A DNA stretch of 64,000 nucleotides from GCA-003244245 sp035606945 (GTDB lineage: Bacteria > Actinomycetota > Actinomycetes > Mycobacteriales > Pseudonocardiaceae). A model generated the notes under the pieces. The model was given only the letters and a program-made list of their open reading frames with translations. It was not told where the DNA came from and made no database searches. Position numbers and translations under genes: made by a program. Positions 7,268 to 15,912 of this stretch are shown here, piece by piece (the first letter of the stretch is position 1; each line of letters starts with the position of its first letter). The stretch spans positions 124,001 through 188,000 of the forward strand of contig DATNDR010000079.1 in NCBI GenBank assembly GCA_035606945.1, given 5' to 3'.

Positions 7268-9727
7268 ATGAGGGTGGGGCCACCCCAACGGCTGCTGGTG
7301 GTCAGCGCCGACATCGGCGAAGGCCACAACGCCACCGCCCGAGCGGTAGAGGAGCGAGCCCGCCGGTTATGGCCCGACTGCGAGATCCGCCGGGTGGACA
7401 CCCTGGACCGGATGGGCTCCTGGGTCGGACCGGGTTTCCGCTGGATCTACCGGGTCAACGTGGACACCACCCCGTGGCTGTACGACTTCTTCTACCGCGC
7501 ACTGTGGCGCTATCCCTGGTTCGCCGCCGCGTCCTGCCGGTTCACCGGGATCTGGAGCGGCCTGCGGCTGGCGCCGGTCATCGCCGCGTACCGGCCGGAC
7601 CTGGTGGTCTCGACCTACCCGCTGGGCACCGGCGGGCTGGACTGGATCCGGCGCCGCGGCGGCCTCGACGTCCCGGTCGCGGCGATCATCTCGGATTTCG
7701 CGCCGCACCCGTTCTGGGTCTACTCCGAGATCGACCTGCATTACGTGGCCAGCGAGGCGAGCCTGCGGGCGATGTACCGGGCCCGGCCGGACGCTCGGGG
7801 CGCGGTCGGGGCACCACCGGTGGTCGCTGCCTTCGCGCCGGCCGACAAGACCGCCGCCAGACGGCGGTGTGACCTGCCCGACGATCGGTTGATCGTGCTG
7901 GTGTCCTGCGGCTCCCTCGGGTTCGGCTCGGTGGAACGGGCGGTCGACGCCGCCCTGTCCGCCGGCCCGCAGGTCTGCGTGGTGGTGGCGTGTGGCCGCA
8001 ATGATGCCCTGCGCGCCAGGTTGGCCGCGCGGAGGCAACCGGCGCAGCGCCTGATACCGCTGGGCTGGACGGACCAGATGCCGGCACTGACGGCTGCCGC
8101 CGACGTGGTGGTGACCAACGCCGGTGGCGCGACCGCCCTGGAGGCCGTCGCATGCGGTCGGGCGGTGCTGATGTTCGAACCAATCGCCGGGCACGGTAAG
8201 GCCAACGCCGCGCTGATGGCCGCCGCCGGGCTGGCGACCCTGTGCGCGGGACCGGCGGAGCTGACCAGCACCCTGCGCGGCCTGATTGCGCAGCCGGTCC
8301 GGCTGGCCCAGGCGCAGCAGCGCGCGCTGGCCCATACCCGCGCGCTGGACCTGGATGCTGAGATCGCCGCGCTGCCCGCGTTGCCCCGCCACCACGGCGC
8401 GCGGCCACTGGCTGCGCCGGATGCTTTCTTCGTGCACGCCGCCACCGCCACCGTGGCCCAGCAGGTCGGCGCCGTGCTGCTGTTCGACGGGGTGTGCACC
8501 CAACCCATCGAGCACCTGGCGGCGCGCATCGCCGAGCGGGTACCGGCACTGCCGATGCTGCGCCGCCGGCTGGACCTGCGCCCGCACCGGCAGCCTCGCT
8601 GGCTACCCGCCGACGACATCGATCCCCACGCGCACCTGCGGGCCCGGAAGGCCGGCGCGGCTGTCGGTGTGCCCTTCACGGCGGCGGTGCGGGAGTTCTT
8701 TTCCAGCCCGGTACCGCTGGACCGGCCACCGTGGCAGTTACAGCTGGTCCATGACGCCGACGCCGGGCGCAGCGCGGTGCTGGCGAAGATGCATCACAGC
8801 CTGGGCGACGGATTGGCCGTCACCGCCACCCTGATCGCGCTGCTCTCCGACAGCGAGGAGCCCCGACGCGCAGCGTCACCCCGTGGCTCGCTACCTCGGG
8901 CCGTCTCGACGATGGCGGATTGGCGCAGCCGGGTCACCCGCACCGGGCACGTGATCAGGGGACTGGTGAGCCTGGCCACCGCGGGGCCCGCACCGCCAGG
9001 TGGACCGGTGGGACCGAGCACGCCGGGGCGCGAGTACGCGATTGCGGCGTTGCCTGCGACCATGGTGCGCTCCGCCGCCCGGGAGCACGGGGTGGGCACG
9101 ACCGCGCTGCTGCTGACCCTGGTCGGTGAAGCGCTGCACCAGCTCGATCCGGCCGGCACCGGGGTCCACGATCGGCTCCGGGCGATGGTGCCCCAGACCA
9201 CCCAGGCGCTGCGCCGGGCCGACTCCGGGGACCGTGTTTACCAGGGCAATCACACCGCAGCCGTGGCGCTGGACTTGCCGGTCGGGCCGATGCCACCGGC
9301 CTGGCGGATGGTTGCGGTGGCGGCTGAGCTGGCCCGCCATGAGCGCGCCGATCAGCCGTTGGCGGCCCAGGCGGTGGTCCGCGCCCTGGGCCGGTTGCCC
9401 GCCCCGCTGCATGCGCGGCTGGTACGCGCGATGTACGGGCACCGATTCTTCACCCTCATCACGTCGGTGTTGCCCGGCCCCCGAAAGGCGCACTATGTGT
9501 GGGAGGCCCGAGTGAGGTCGGTCTTCCCGGTGCTGCCGCTGGCCGACGGCGTCGGGTTGGCTGTCGGTTTTCTGGCGTGGGGAGACATGATCGGGATAGG
9601 AGTGACCATAGACACCGGGCTGGTCCGCGGCGCGGATCGGTTTGCTGACGCGCTGCGCCAGGCGTTCAACGACTTGGCGTCGAACCCACGGGGCGCTCAC
9701 GGGGCACCCACGACAGCGCGGGAGTGA
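7268..9727 (+). CDS. Fused MGDG-synthase-type glycosyltransferase and WS/DGAT acyltransferase
   Basis: An 819-residue two-enzyme fusion. Residues 1 to about 375 resemble the processive diacylglycerol glycosyltransferase (MGDG synthase, UgtP) family: the N-terminal GEGHNATARAVEE segment, a GT28-like C-half with VVTNAGGATALEAVACG and a sugar-nucleotide loop MFEPIAGHGKANA. From about residue 385 on it is a wax-ester synthase/diacylglycerol acyltransferase, with the acyl-transfer motif HHSLGDG at about 509-515 and the later YQGNHTAAVALDLPVGP block. The two families normally occur as separate proteins. The likely product is an acylated glycolipid or a neutral lipid made from the same diacylglycerol pool, but donor and acceptor cannot be read off. 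Operon with the regulator before it and DMT and SDR genes after it. Confidence 0.88.
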   Translation: MRVGPPQRLLVVSADIGEGHNATARAVEERARRLWPDCEIRRVDTLDRMGSWVGPGFRWIYRVNVDTTPWLYDFFYRALWRYPWFAAASCRFTGIWSGLRLAPVIAAYRPDLVVSTYPLGTGGLDWIRRRGGLDVPVAAIISDFAPHPFWVYSEIDLHYVASEASLRAMYRARPDARGAVGAPPVVAAFAPADKTAARRRCDLPDDRLIVLVSCGSLGFGSVERAVDAALSAGPQVCVVVACGRNDALRARLAARRQPAQRLIPLGWTDQMPALTAAADVVVTNAGGATALEAVACGRAVLMFEPIAGHGKANAALMAAAGLATLCAGPAELTSTLRGLIAQPVRLAQAQQRALAHTRALDLDAEIAALPALPRHHGARPLAAPDAFFVHAATATVAQQVGAVLLFDGVCTQPIEHLAARIAERVPALPMLRRRLDLRPHRQPRWLPADDIDPHAHLRARKAGAAVGVPFTAAVREFFSSPVPLDRPPWQLQLVHDADAGRSAVLAKMHHSLGDGLAVTATLIALLSDSEEPRRAASPRGSLPRAVSTMADWRSRVTRTGHVIRGLVSLATAGPAPPGGPVGPSTPGREYAIAALPATMVRSAAREHGVGTTALLLTLVGEALHQLDPAGTGVHDRLRAMVPQTTQALRRADSGDRVYQGNHTAAVALDLPVGPMPPAWRMVAVAAELARHERADQPLAAQAVVRALGRLPAPLHARLVRAMYGHRFFTLITSVLPGPRKAHYVWEARVRSVFPVLPLADGVGLAVGFLAWGDMIGIGVTIDTGLVRGADRFADALRQAFNDLASNPRGAHGAPTTARE

Positions 9728-9730
9728 GTC

Positions 9731-10663
9731 GTGTCGCAGTCGACGTCGACGCTGTTTTTCGTCGCGGTACCGGCTGCGGTGGCTGGCGCGGCAAGTTTTG
9801 GACTGGCCAGCGCCGTGCAGCAGCGTGCCACCAAGGAGGTACCGACCACCGGCACGCTCGACCCGCGGCTGCTATTGGAGCTGGTCCGTCGTCCGGTGTG
9901 GGTACTGGGAATCGGGACCGTCATCGTGGGCCTGAGCCTGCAACTCGTCGCCCTGGCTTACGGGCCGCTGGTGCTGGTGCAGCCGCTGCTGGTGACCGGA
10001 GTGCTCTTCGGTGCGGTGTTCTCCGCGGTGCTGGCCCATCGACGGGTTGATCACCTGGTCGTGGTGGGCTCGCTGGGATCCGTCGCCGGGCTGTCCGCCT
10101 TCCTGGTACTGGCCCGGCCAACCGGCGGCTCCACCCAACTCGACCAGGACGGCTGGGCGTTGCTGCCCCTGGCCATCGCGCTGGGTGTCAGCGTGCTGGT
10201 CTGCCTGGCCGCGGCCGGCCGATACGACGGTGCCGTGCAGGTCGGCGCGTTGGCGGCGGCCACCGGTGTGTTCTACGGCGTGACCGCCGGATTGATGAAG
10301 GTGGTGACCAGCCAGTTCCGGTCCGGTGGGCTGACGGAAGTCTTCACCCACCCGGTGCTGTACGTGGTGTGCGCGGTGGGCCCGCTGGGATTTCTGCTCA
10401 GCCAGAACACCTTCCAGCACGGCACCCTGATCGCCCCGGCGCTGGCCATCATCACGATCGTGGACCCGCTGGTCGGTGTCGCGATCGGGGTGAGCTGGTT
10501 GGGGGAGCAGGTGAACAGCTCGCCCGCCGTGCTCGCCGGTGAACTGATCGCGGTGCTGGTCATCATGGGCAGTGTCGGGCTGCTGGCGCACCGCGGTACG
10601 CAGCTGCGTCACGAGATGGAACGGGCGCCGCAGCGCGGAGCCGGACCGGCAGTCTGGGGATGA
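9731..10663 (+). CDS. DMT-family multi-pass membrane protein
   Basis: A 310-residue protein with nine to ten hydrophobic segments in an EamA/DMT-like arrangement (for example LVQPLLVTGVLFGAVFSAVL and LAIITIVDPLVGVAIGVSWL). The GTG start at 9731 lies 3 nt after the fusion gene stop, so the two are almost certainly cotranscribed. Its substrate is unknown. Placement between a glycolipid-type enzyme and an SDR suggests a lipid or lipid precursor could be moved, which is inference only. Confidence 0.8.
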   Translation: MSQSTSTLFFVAVPAAVAGAASFGLASAVQQRATKEVPTTGTLDPRLLLELVRRPVWVLGIGTVIVGLSLQLVALAYGPLVLVQPLLVTGVLFGAVFSAVLAHRRVDHLVVVGSLGSVAGLSAFLVLARPTGGSTQLDQDGWALLPLAIALGVSVLVCLAAAGRYDGAVQVGALAAATGVFYGVTAGLMKVVTSQFRSGGLTEVFTHPVLYVVCAVGPLGFLLSQNTFQHGTLIAPALAIITIVDPLVGVAIGVSWLGEQVNSSPAVLAGELIAVLVIMGSVGLLAHRGTQLRHEMERAPQRGAGPAVWG

Positions 10664-11400
10664 TGATCGACGGCACGGCGCTGGTCACCGGCGGATCGTC
10701 GGGCATCGGGGCGGCCGTCGCCGACGGGCTCGCCGCAGCCGGTTGCCGGCTGGTGGTGCTCGGCCGGGACCGCGACCGGCTCGATGCAGTGGCAGGGCGA
10801 ACCGGTGCGCGCGCCGTGGTGGCGGACCTGTGCACCGCGGACGGCCTGGTCCGGGCGGCGCAGGTGGCTGCGGATGTCGATCTGCTGGTGAACTCGGCGG
10901 GTCTAGGCTGGGCCGGGGACCTGGCCGCGATGGCGGAGCCGGACATCGATGCATTGGTCGCGCTGAACCTGACCGCCCCGATGCGGCTCACCCGGGCCGC
11001 GCTGCCCGGGATGCGGGCTCGCGGGCGCGGGCAGCTGGTGTACGTGTCTTCCATCGCGGCGGTAGGGGTGAGCGGTGAATCGGTCTACGCCGCGACCAAG
11101 GCGGGGTTGCGGGCCTTCGCTGACAGCGTCCGTCTCGAGGTCGCGGGCGAGGGCATCGGCGTCACGACGGTGCTCCCCGGCGCGGTGCGCACCCCGTTCT
11201 TCGACCACCGCGGGCTGCCCTACGACCGGCGCTTCCCCCGCCAGCTCGACCCTGCTGACGTGGCATCGGCCCTGCTCGAGGCCCTCGAGCGGAACGACCC
11301 GGAAGTTTTCGTCCCACGCTGGCTCACCGTCGCCGCCCGAGTCCGAGGCGCCGCCCCCGCCCTCTTCCACCACCTATCCCACCGGTTCGGCGGCGCCTGA
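10660..11400 (+). CDS. Short-chain dehydrogenase/reductase
   Basis: Classical SDR of 246 aa with the cofactor motif TGGSSGIG near the N-terminus, the NSAG structural motif, and the catalytic pair in SVYAATK. Arg in LGRDRDR after the second strand suggests NADP(H). The start overlaps the preceding stop (ATGA). It is the fourth gene of the regulator-led lipid operon; the substrate cannot be predicted. Its stop codon lies inside the left arm of a perfect 17-bp inverted repeat. Confidence 0.88.
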   Translation: MMIDGTALVTGGSSGIGAAVADGLAAAGCRLVVLGRDRDRLDAVAGRTGARAVVADLCTADGLVRAAQVAADVDLLVNSAGLGWAGDLAAMAEPDIDALVALNLTAPMRLTRAALPGMRARGRGQLVYVSSIAAVGVSGESVYAATKAGLRAFADSVRLEVAGEGIGVTTVLPGAVRTPFFDHRGLPYDRRFPRQLDPADVASALLEALERNDPEVFVPRWLTVAARVRGAAPALFHHLSHRFGGA

Positions 11401-11475
11401 AACAGCAGTCTGGATGCAGACTGCTGTTTCAGGTGCACCCAAAACAGCGTTCTGCATCCAGACTGCGGTTTCCAG
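11396..11475. repeat. Palindromic repeat pair between convergent genes (possible bidirectional terminator)
   Basis: A perfect 17-bp stem (11396-11412 with 11417-11433, loop GATG) begins CCTGAAACAGCAGTCTG. It is followed by a diverged second copy at about 11440-11475 with loop CATC. The first arm includes the SDR stop codon and the second copy lies just before the stop of the convergent membrane-protein gene. No long U-run follows, so a repeat element is as likely as a plain terminator. Confidence 0.8.
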
Positions 11476-11483
11476 GACGGCTC

Positions 11484-12146
11484 TCAGACGGCGGCAGCGG
11501 CCGCGGTGCCGAAGCGAAGGCGGATGCCCTCGCCGCGCAGCTCGCGCCGAAACCACAGCAGCGACACCGCTGCAGCGACTGCTACCAGGCTGAACGACCC
11601 GGCAGTGGTGACCACGAGGAAGTTGCCGAGGGTGGCGCGAGCGAGCACCCACAGCGTCGCCGCACCGTTGGTCAGGAACACCAGCGCCCACAGCAGCGAC
11701 ACCCGCCGGAAGAACCGCTGCACCCGCAGGTTGCTGGTCAGCGCCACCGGGAAGGCGCAGAAGTCGTCGGCCAACCGGGCGATCAGCGGCCGACGCAGAC
11801 CCAGAGTGGCCAGCAGCACGAAGGCGATCACGAAGTTCTGCAAGGTGGGCTGCAGGAAGTAGAGGAACACGCTGCCAGTGGCATACCCGATGGCGGTGCG
11901 GATCACGAGTAGCCCGGTGGTGAGCCACAGCACGGCAGGGATCGGGGAGCGGGTGAACAACCGGCACAGCAGCACGCCGAGCGCCCAGCTCAAGGCGGCG
12001 ACCAGCCCGCCGGTCAGGTTGGTCAGGGTCAGCATCAGCCAGAACAAACCCAACGGGGCCAGCACGGTTTCGAACAGGTGCCGGGCCGCCTGCCGCAACC
12101 GAACCGATAGCTCGCCGAGATGGATGACCTGTGCTCGTGGATTCAT
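11484..12146 (-). CDS. Multi-pass membrane protein, VC0807/DUF3159-like
   Basis: A 220-residue protein with about six hydrophobic segments, including LAPLGLFWLMLTLTNLTGGL, and a DDFCAFP motif between helices. Start ATG 12146 (MNPRAQVIHLGE) is chosen because the upstream extension of the frame is low-complexity and unlike coding sequence. No function is known to me for this family. It is convergent with the SDR gene and not obviously in an operon. Confidence 0.65.
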   Translation of the reverse strand: MNPRAQVIHLGELSVRLRQAARHLFETVLAPLGLFWLMLTLTNLTGGLVAALSWALGVLLCRLFTRSPIPAVLWLTTGLLVIRTAIGYATGSVFLYFLQPTLQNFVIAFVLLATLGLRRPLIARLADDFCAFPVALTSNLRVQRFFRRVSLLWALVFLTNGAATLWVLARATLGNFLVVTTAGSFSLVAVAAAVSLLWFRRELRGEGIRLRFGTAAAAAV

Positions 12147-12473
12147 CGCGGTGGAGGGTATCTGGCCGCTGAGCAGCGCGCGAATCCGGTACCGGATTCG
12201 GCGCCTTCGACCTGGTGGCGGGCGGCATACCACCGTCTGCTGATCGGCCGGAGCCGCCGCGGTGTGCATGAGATTGGATTCGGCCCAGCACCAGGGATAG
12301 TTACGTCGAGTCACCCGTCCGAGTGGCTCGACCAGGGCGGAGCCAGCCCTCGCGGCTGGCGAATCAACTGCGCCACATCGGGTTTTGCTGCAATCGCCTG
12401 GAGGTACCCCGACGGATACCGCGCGCACCCCGGCTGACCCACACCAGTGCACGCGCTGACCCGGAGGGTGGGT
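12147..12473. other. Intergenic region, no gene recognised
   Basis: About 330 bp between divergent genes. I see small inverted repeats (for example GAGCCAGCCC with a GGCTGGC partner near 12345-12360) but no convincing ORF, tRNA or riboswitch. The GGAGGGTGGG stretch just before 12474 is the ribosome site of the next gene. Confidence 0.5.
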
Positions 12474-12767
12474 ATGGCACAGCAGGACAACCGGCGGCGT
12501 AGGCGTACCCGGGAGGACTACGAACGGGGGCTGCCCGACTATCACGACCCGACGGCCGGATTCGGTGGCGCCGCCCCGACTTACAGTGCACTGACCCTGC
12601 GGGCCGTACTGGCCGGTTTCGGGCTGGTGGTCTGTACGGGTGGCGCGGTGTTGCTGATCATTGCGGGGTTGACGGCTGTGGGTGTGGCGCTGGCGGTGCT
12701 CGCCACAGTGGCGCTGGTAGACCTGGCCTGGGTGATCCATCGCAAACGCCGCGGCGAGCCCGGCTGA
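12474..12767 (+). CDS. Small two-helix membrane protein
   Basis: A 97-residue protein with an arginine-rich N-terminus (NRRRRRTREDYERGLPDY) followed by two adjacent transmembrane segments and a basic end (HRKRRGEPG). ATG 12474 is preferred over an upstream ATG at 12447 because a strong GGAGGGTGGG ribosome site precedes it. No function known. It is convergent with dnaB, only 12 bp apart. Confidence 0.65.
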   Translation: MAQQDNRRRRRTREDYERGLPDYHDPTAGFGGAAPTYSALTLRAVLAGFGLVVCTGGAVLLIIAGLTAVGVALAVLATVALVDLAWVIHRKRRGEPG

Positions 12768-12779
12768 GCCGCTGCCTGG

Positions 12780-14201
12780 TCAATCCCTGGCCATATCATA
12801 GAAACGACTGTAGTGCAGCTGGTGGGCAACGGTGACAGTGGCGGTCGGCCCATTGCGATGCTTGGCCAGAATCAGATCCGCCTCACCGGCTCGCGGATCG
12901 TCGCGTTCCCACGCATCCGGACGATGAATCAGCATCACCATGTCCGCATCTTGTTCCAAGCTCCCCGACTCACGCAGATCCGCCAGCATCGGCTTTTTGT
13001 CGGTTCGCTGCTCTGGGCCTCGGTTGAGCTGGGAGATGGTGACCACCGGAACTTCGAGTTCCTTGGCCAGCAGCTTGAGATGGCGCGAGAACTCGCTGAC
13101 TTCCTGCTGGCGCGACTCGACTTTTTTACCAGACGTCATCAGCTGCATGTAGTCCACGACGATGAGGCGCAGATCGTGCCGCTGCTTGAGCCGCCGCGCC
13201 TTGGCGCGGATCTCCATCATGGTCATGTTCGGCGAGTCGTCAATGAACAGCGGGGCCTCACTGATCTCACCCATCCGCCGGGCCAACCGGGTCCAGTCGT
13301 CGTCGCTCATTCGGCCGGATCGCATATCGGCCAACCGGATCTTGGCCTCGGCCGACAGCAGCCGCATGACGATCTCGGTGCGGCTCATCTCCAACGAAAA
13401 GATCACGCTGGTCATGCCGTGCGTGACCGAGCAAGAACGAGCAAGATCCAATCCCAGGGTCGACTTGCCGATACCGGGCCGAGCCGCGATGATCACCATC
13501 TGGCCCGGGTGCAACCCGTTGGTCACCGCGTCGAGGTCGGTGAAACCCGTCGGGACGCCGGCGGATGCCCCACCTCGGGACGCGATCGCGTCGATCTCGT
13601 CCATGGTGGGCTGGAGCAGCTCCTCCAGCGCGACGTAATCCTCGCTCATCCGCCGTTCGGTGACCTCGTAGACGGCGGCCTGCGCGCGGTCCACCACCTC
13701 GTCCACGTCAGCGCCGTCGGCCCCGTGGTAGCCCAGCTGAACGATCCGGGTACCGGCTTCCACCAGGCGCCGCAGCAACGCCTTGCCCGCGACGATCTCG
13801 GCGTAGTAGCCGGCGTTGGCCGCGGTCGGCACGGTGGAGATCAGGGTGTGCAGGTACGGCGCCCCGCCGACACGCAGCAGCTCGCCGCGGCGTTCCAGCT
13901 CGGCGGAGACGGTGACCGGGTCAGCCGGCTCACCGCGCCCGTACAGATCGAGAATGCAGTCGAACACGGCCTGATGTGCGGGCCGGTAGAAGTCTTGAGT
14001 CCGCATCACCTCGACGACGTTGGCAATGGCGTCCTTGGACAGCAGCATCCCGCCGAGTACGGATTGCTCAGCCGTGATGTCCTGCGGTGGCTGCCGATCG
14101 AAGGCCTGCCCACCTGCCTGTTCGCCACGGTCGAACCGGACACCACGGTCGTCAACCAGCGCCACCCCTGGGTCCCTCCCCTTCCCCCATACGCCCGGCA
14201 C
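12780..14201 (-). CDS. dnaB: Replicative DNA helicase
   Basis: Hexameric 5'-3' replicative helicase of 473 aa. The N-terminal DnaB domain starts at PPQDITAEQSVLGGMLLSKD. The RecA-like C-terminal domain has Walker A ARPGIGKST, Walker B LRLIVVDYMQLM and the QLNRGPEQR motif. No intein is present, although inteins are frequent in dnaB of mycobacteria. The frame starts at ATG 14201. It is the distal member of the rpsF-ssb-rpsR-rplI-dnaB block but is separated from rplI by about 930 bp carrying a pseudogene. Confidence 0.97.
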   Translation of the reverse strand: MPGVWGKGRDPGVALVDDRGVRFDRGEQAGGQAFDRQPPQDITAEQSVLGGMLLSKDAIANVVEVMRTQDFYRPAHQAVFDCILDLYGRGEPADPVTVSAELERRGELLRVGGAPYLHTLISTVPTAANAGYYAEIVAGKALLRRLVEAGTRIVQLGYHGADGADVDEVVDRAQAAVYEVTERRMSEDYVALEELLQPTMDEIDAIASRGGASAGVPTGFTDLDAVTNGLHPGQMVIIAARPGIGKSTLGLDLARSCSVTHGMTSVIFSLEMSRTEIVMRLLSAEAKIRLADMRSGRMSDDDWTRLARRMGEISEAPLFIDDSPNMTMMEIRAKARRLKQRHDLRLIVVDYMQLMTSGKKVESRQQEVSEFSRHLKLLAKELEVPVVTISQLNRGPEQRTDKKPMLADLRESGSLEQDADMVMLIHRPDAWERDDPRAGEADLILAKHRNGPTATVTVAHQLHYSRFYDMARD

Positions 14202-14203
14202 TC

Positions 14204-14678
14204 ATCGAACGTTTGTTCTACCAGGCGACACCGACAGGCTTGGGCGAACAGGCCCCGAACCTGTCCCACCTGACGCGTCGGGCGAGGCTACGGGCGGCTT
14301 GCGACGTCGAGCAAGGCTGATCAAACGTCGCCTGGGGACAGCCTGGGGACGCCCTCCGGACGGCGTGCCGTACTTACCGATGCACGGCGTACCTGATTGG
14401 GGACAACCTGGGGAGCCCGGTCCCAGATCGTTCCATTTCAGCTGGTCAATGCGGGTGGCATAGCTGTGGACAGAAGTTGTTTCGCGCCGTTACGGCGTGT
14501 CCTGACCGAGACCTGCCGTCCCGCGTGTCGGCGAACCGCAACGGACAGGAAGATCCACTCGCCGAAGGCAGGTAGTCGGTTACGCGTGACGTGGGTCGAT
14601 GACCGGCAGAAGCTAGCGGGCAGCAGCTGCCGAATCCAGCCCTCTCAAGCGGCGTCACTCGCCCGGACCCGAGGAGAT
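14204..14678. other. Long intergenic region upstream of dnaB with short direct repeats
   Basis: About 475 bp without a convincing gene. Short repeats of the type CTGGGGACAGCCTGGGGACG occur near 14330-14350 and a related TTGGGGACAACCTGGGGAG near 14397-14416. A single DnaA-box-like TGTGGACAG occurs near 14465. This region should contain the dnaB promoter on the minus strand. Confidence 0.5.
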
Positions 14679-14679
14679 C

Positions 14680-15110
14680 ATGATGAAGACAACCACCCTC
14701 GGTGGGCACGCTGTGGTGCTCGGCGCCAGCATGGCGGGCTTGCTGACCCCCGCGCCGTCGAGCGAGACGACCTGCCGCTCGACGTCGCTCATCGCAGGGG
14801 AGCACCGCAGGGCCTGCACCCTGCATGGCCTGCAGCCCCGTGGCCAGCGACTGCTTGACGAGCTGTTCCCTGGCTTCACCGAACAGGCGGTGCACGCCGG
14901 CGCCGAGAGGACAGACGTTCTCGGTGGTCTCCAATGGCAGCTGTCGGGTCAGCGACTGCGAGCGGCGCCGGGTCAGCGGGGTGCGAGTCGCGCACCGCGA
15001 CAGCGGCAGCGCGGAGCACACGGTGGCCGCCGACCTGGTCGTCGACGCCACCGGCCGGGGCTCACGCACCCGGGCACGGCTACGCCAGCCGCTGTTACCG
15101 ATTGACGGCC
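14680..15110 (+). pseudogene. Decayed FAD-dependent oxidoreductase
   Basis: Starting at MMKTTT, the frame gives GHAVVLGASMAGLL, the Rossmann start of a large actinobacterial FAD-dependent monooxygenase/oxidoreductase family. It continues with family-like blocks ACTLHGLQPRGQRLLDELFP and GLQWQLSGQRLRAAP. After about 14985 the similarity moves to another frame, where AADLVVDATGRGSRT, a typical mid-protein motif, is readable up to about 15100. The region between the first strand and the TLHGL block is compressed and the C-terminal half is absent. This indicates a frameshift plus deletions in a formerly 400-500 residue gene, lodged between dnaB and rplI. Confidence 0.75.
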
Positions 15111-15135
15111 CAGCCGGCGGTATCCGACTGCCGGC

Positions 15136-15591
15136 TCAGCCGGCGGTGGTGACCTCAAAGGGGACGGTGACCGTAACTTCCGGGTGGAGCCGGACGGTGA
15201 CCTGGTAGGTGCCGGTCGACTTGACATGGCCACCGAGGTCGACGGCCCGCTTGTCCAGCAGGGGACCACCCGCGGAGCGGACCGCATCCACCACGTCAGC
15301 CGCGGTGACCGAGCCGAACAACTTGCCACCGGACCTGGCAGCCTTCGCGGTCACCGATACGGTGCCAAGCCTCGACAGCGAGCCGGCGATCTCCCGAGCG
15401 TGATCGAGATCCCGGACCCGCCGAGCCTGCTGGGCCCGACGGATGGTGGCCACTTGCTTCTCCGCGCCCTTGGTAGCCACGATGGCCAACCGCCGGGGCA
15501 ACAGATAGTTGCGGGCGTAGCCGTCCTTGACCTGCACCAGATCGCCGGGCCCGCCGAGCTGGGGGACGTCAGCCGTGAGAATGATCTTCAC
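15136..15591 (-). CDS. rplI: Ribosomal protein bL9
   Basis: 151-residue large-subunit protein. The N-terminal 23S-binding signature LGGPGDLVQVKDGYARNYLLP is intact and the family-typical long helix and C-terminal domain follow. It sits 19 bp after rpsR in the rpsF-ssb-rpsR-rplI operon, the usual actinobacterial arrangement. Confidence 0.97.
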   Translation of the reverse strand: MKIILTADVPQLGGPGDLVQVKDGYARNYLLPRRLAIVATKGAEKQVATIRRAQQARRVRDLDHAREIAGSLSRLGTVSVTAKAARSGGKLFGSVTAADVVDAVRSAGGPLLDKRAVDLGGHVKSTGTYQVTVRLHPEVTVTVPFEVTTAG

Positions 15592-15610
15592 GTGGATCGT
15601 CTCCTCGCGA

Positions 15611-15847
15611 TCAGCGTGCGGTCGAGGTATAAGGCAGCAGCGCGACTTCGCGGGCGTTCTTCACCGCGATCGCGACGTCTCGCTGATGCTGGCTGCAGTT
15701 ACCGGTGACCCGGCGAGCCCGGATCTTGCCGCGGTCGGAGATGTACTTGCGCAGCAGTCCGGTGTCCTTGTAGTCGATGAGTGAACCCTTGTCCTTGCAG
15801 AAGACGCAAATCTTCTTCTTCGGCTTGCGTACTGGTGGCTTAGGCAT
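15611..15847 (-). CDS. rpsR: Ribosomal protein bS18 (cysteine-containing form)
   Basis: 78-residue small-subunit protein that binds S6. It contains CVFCKDKG and a further Cys in TGNCSQHQ, so it resembles the zinc-binding C+ form found in actinobacteria that also encode a cysteine-free paralogue. It is located between ssb and rplI. Confidence 0.97.
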   Translation of the reverse strand: MPKPPVRKPKKKICVFCKDKGSLIDYKDTGLLRKYISDRGKIRARRVTGNCSQHQRDVAIAVKNAREVALLPYTSTAR

Positions 15848-15912
15848 AAGTGCGCTGCTCCTGGATGGCTACGAGGTGATCTACGACAAGGCTGGCGATG
15901 AAGGCGTGACGT

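Noticed and set aside
12780..14201. Possible intein in dnaB
   Set aside because: The helicase has normal length and its Walker motifs are uninterrupted.
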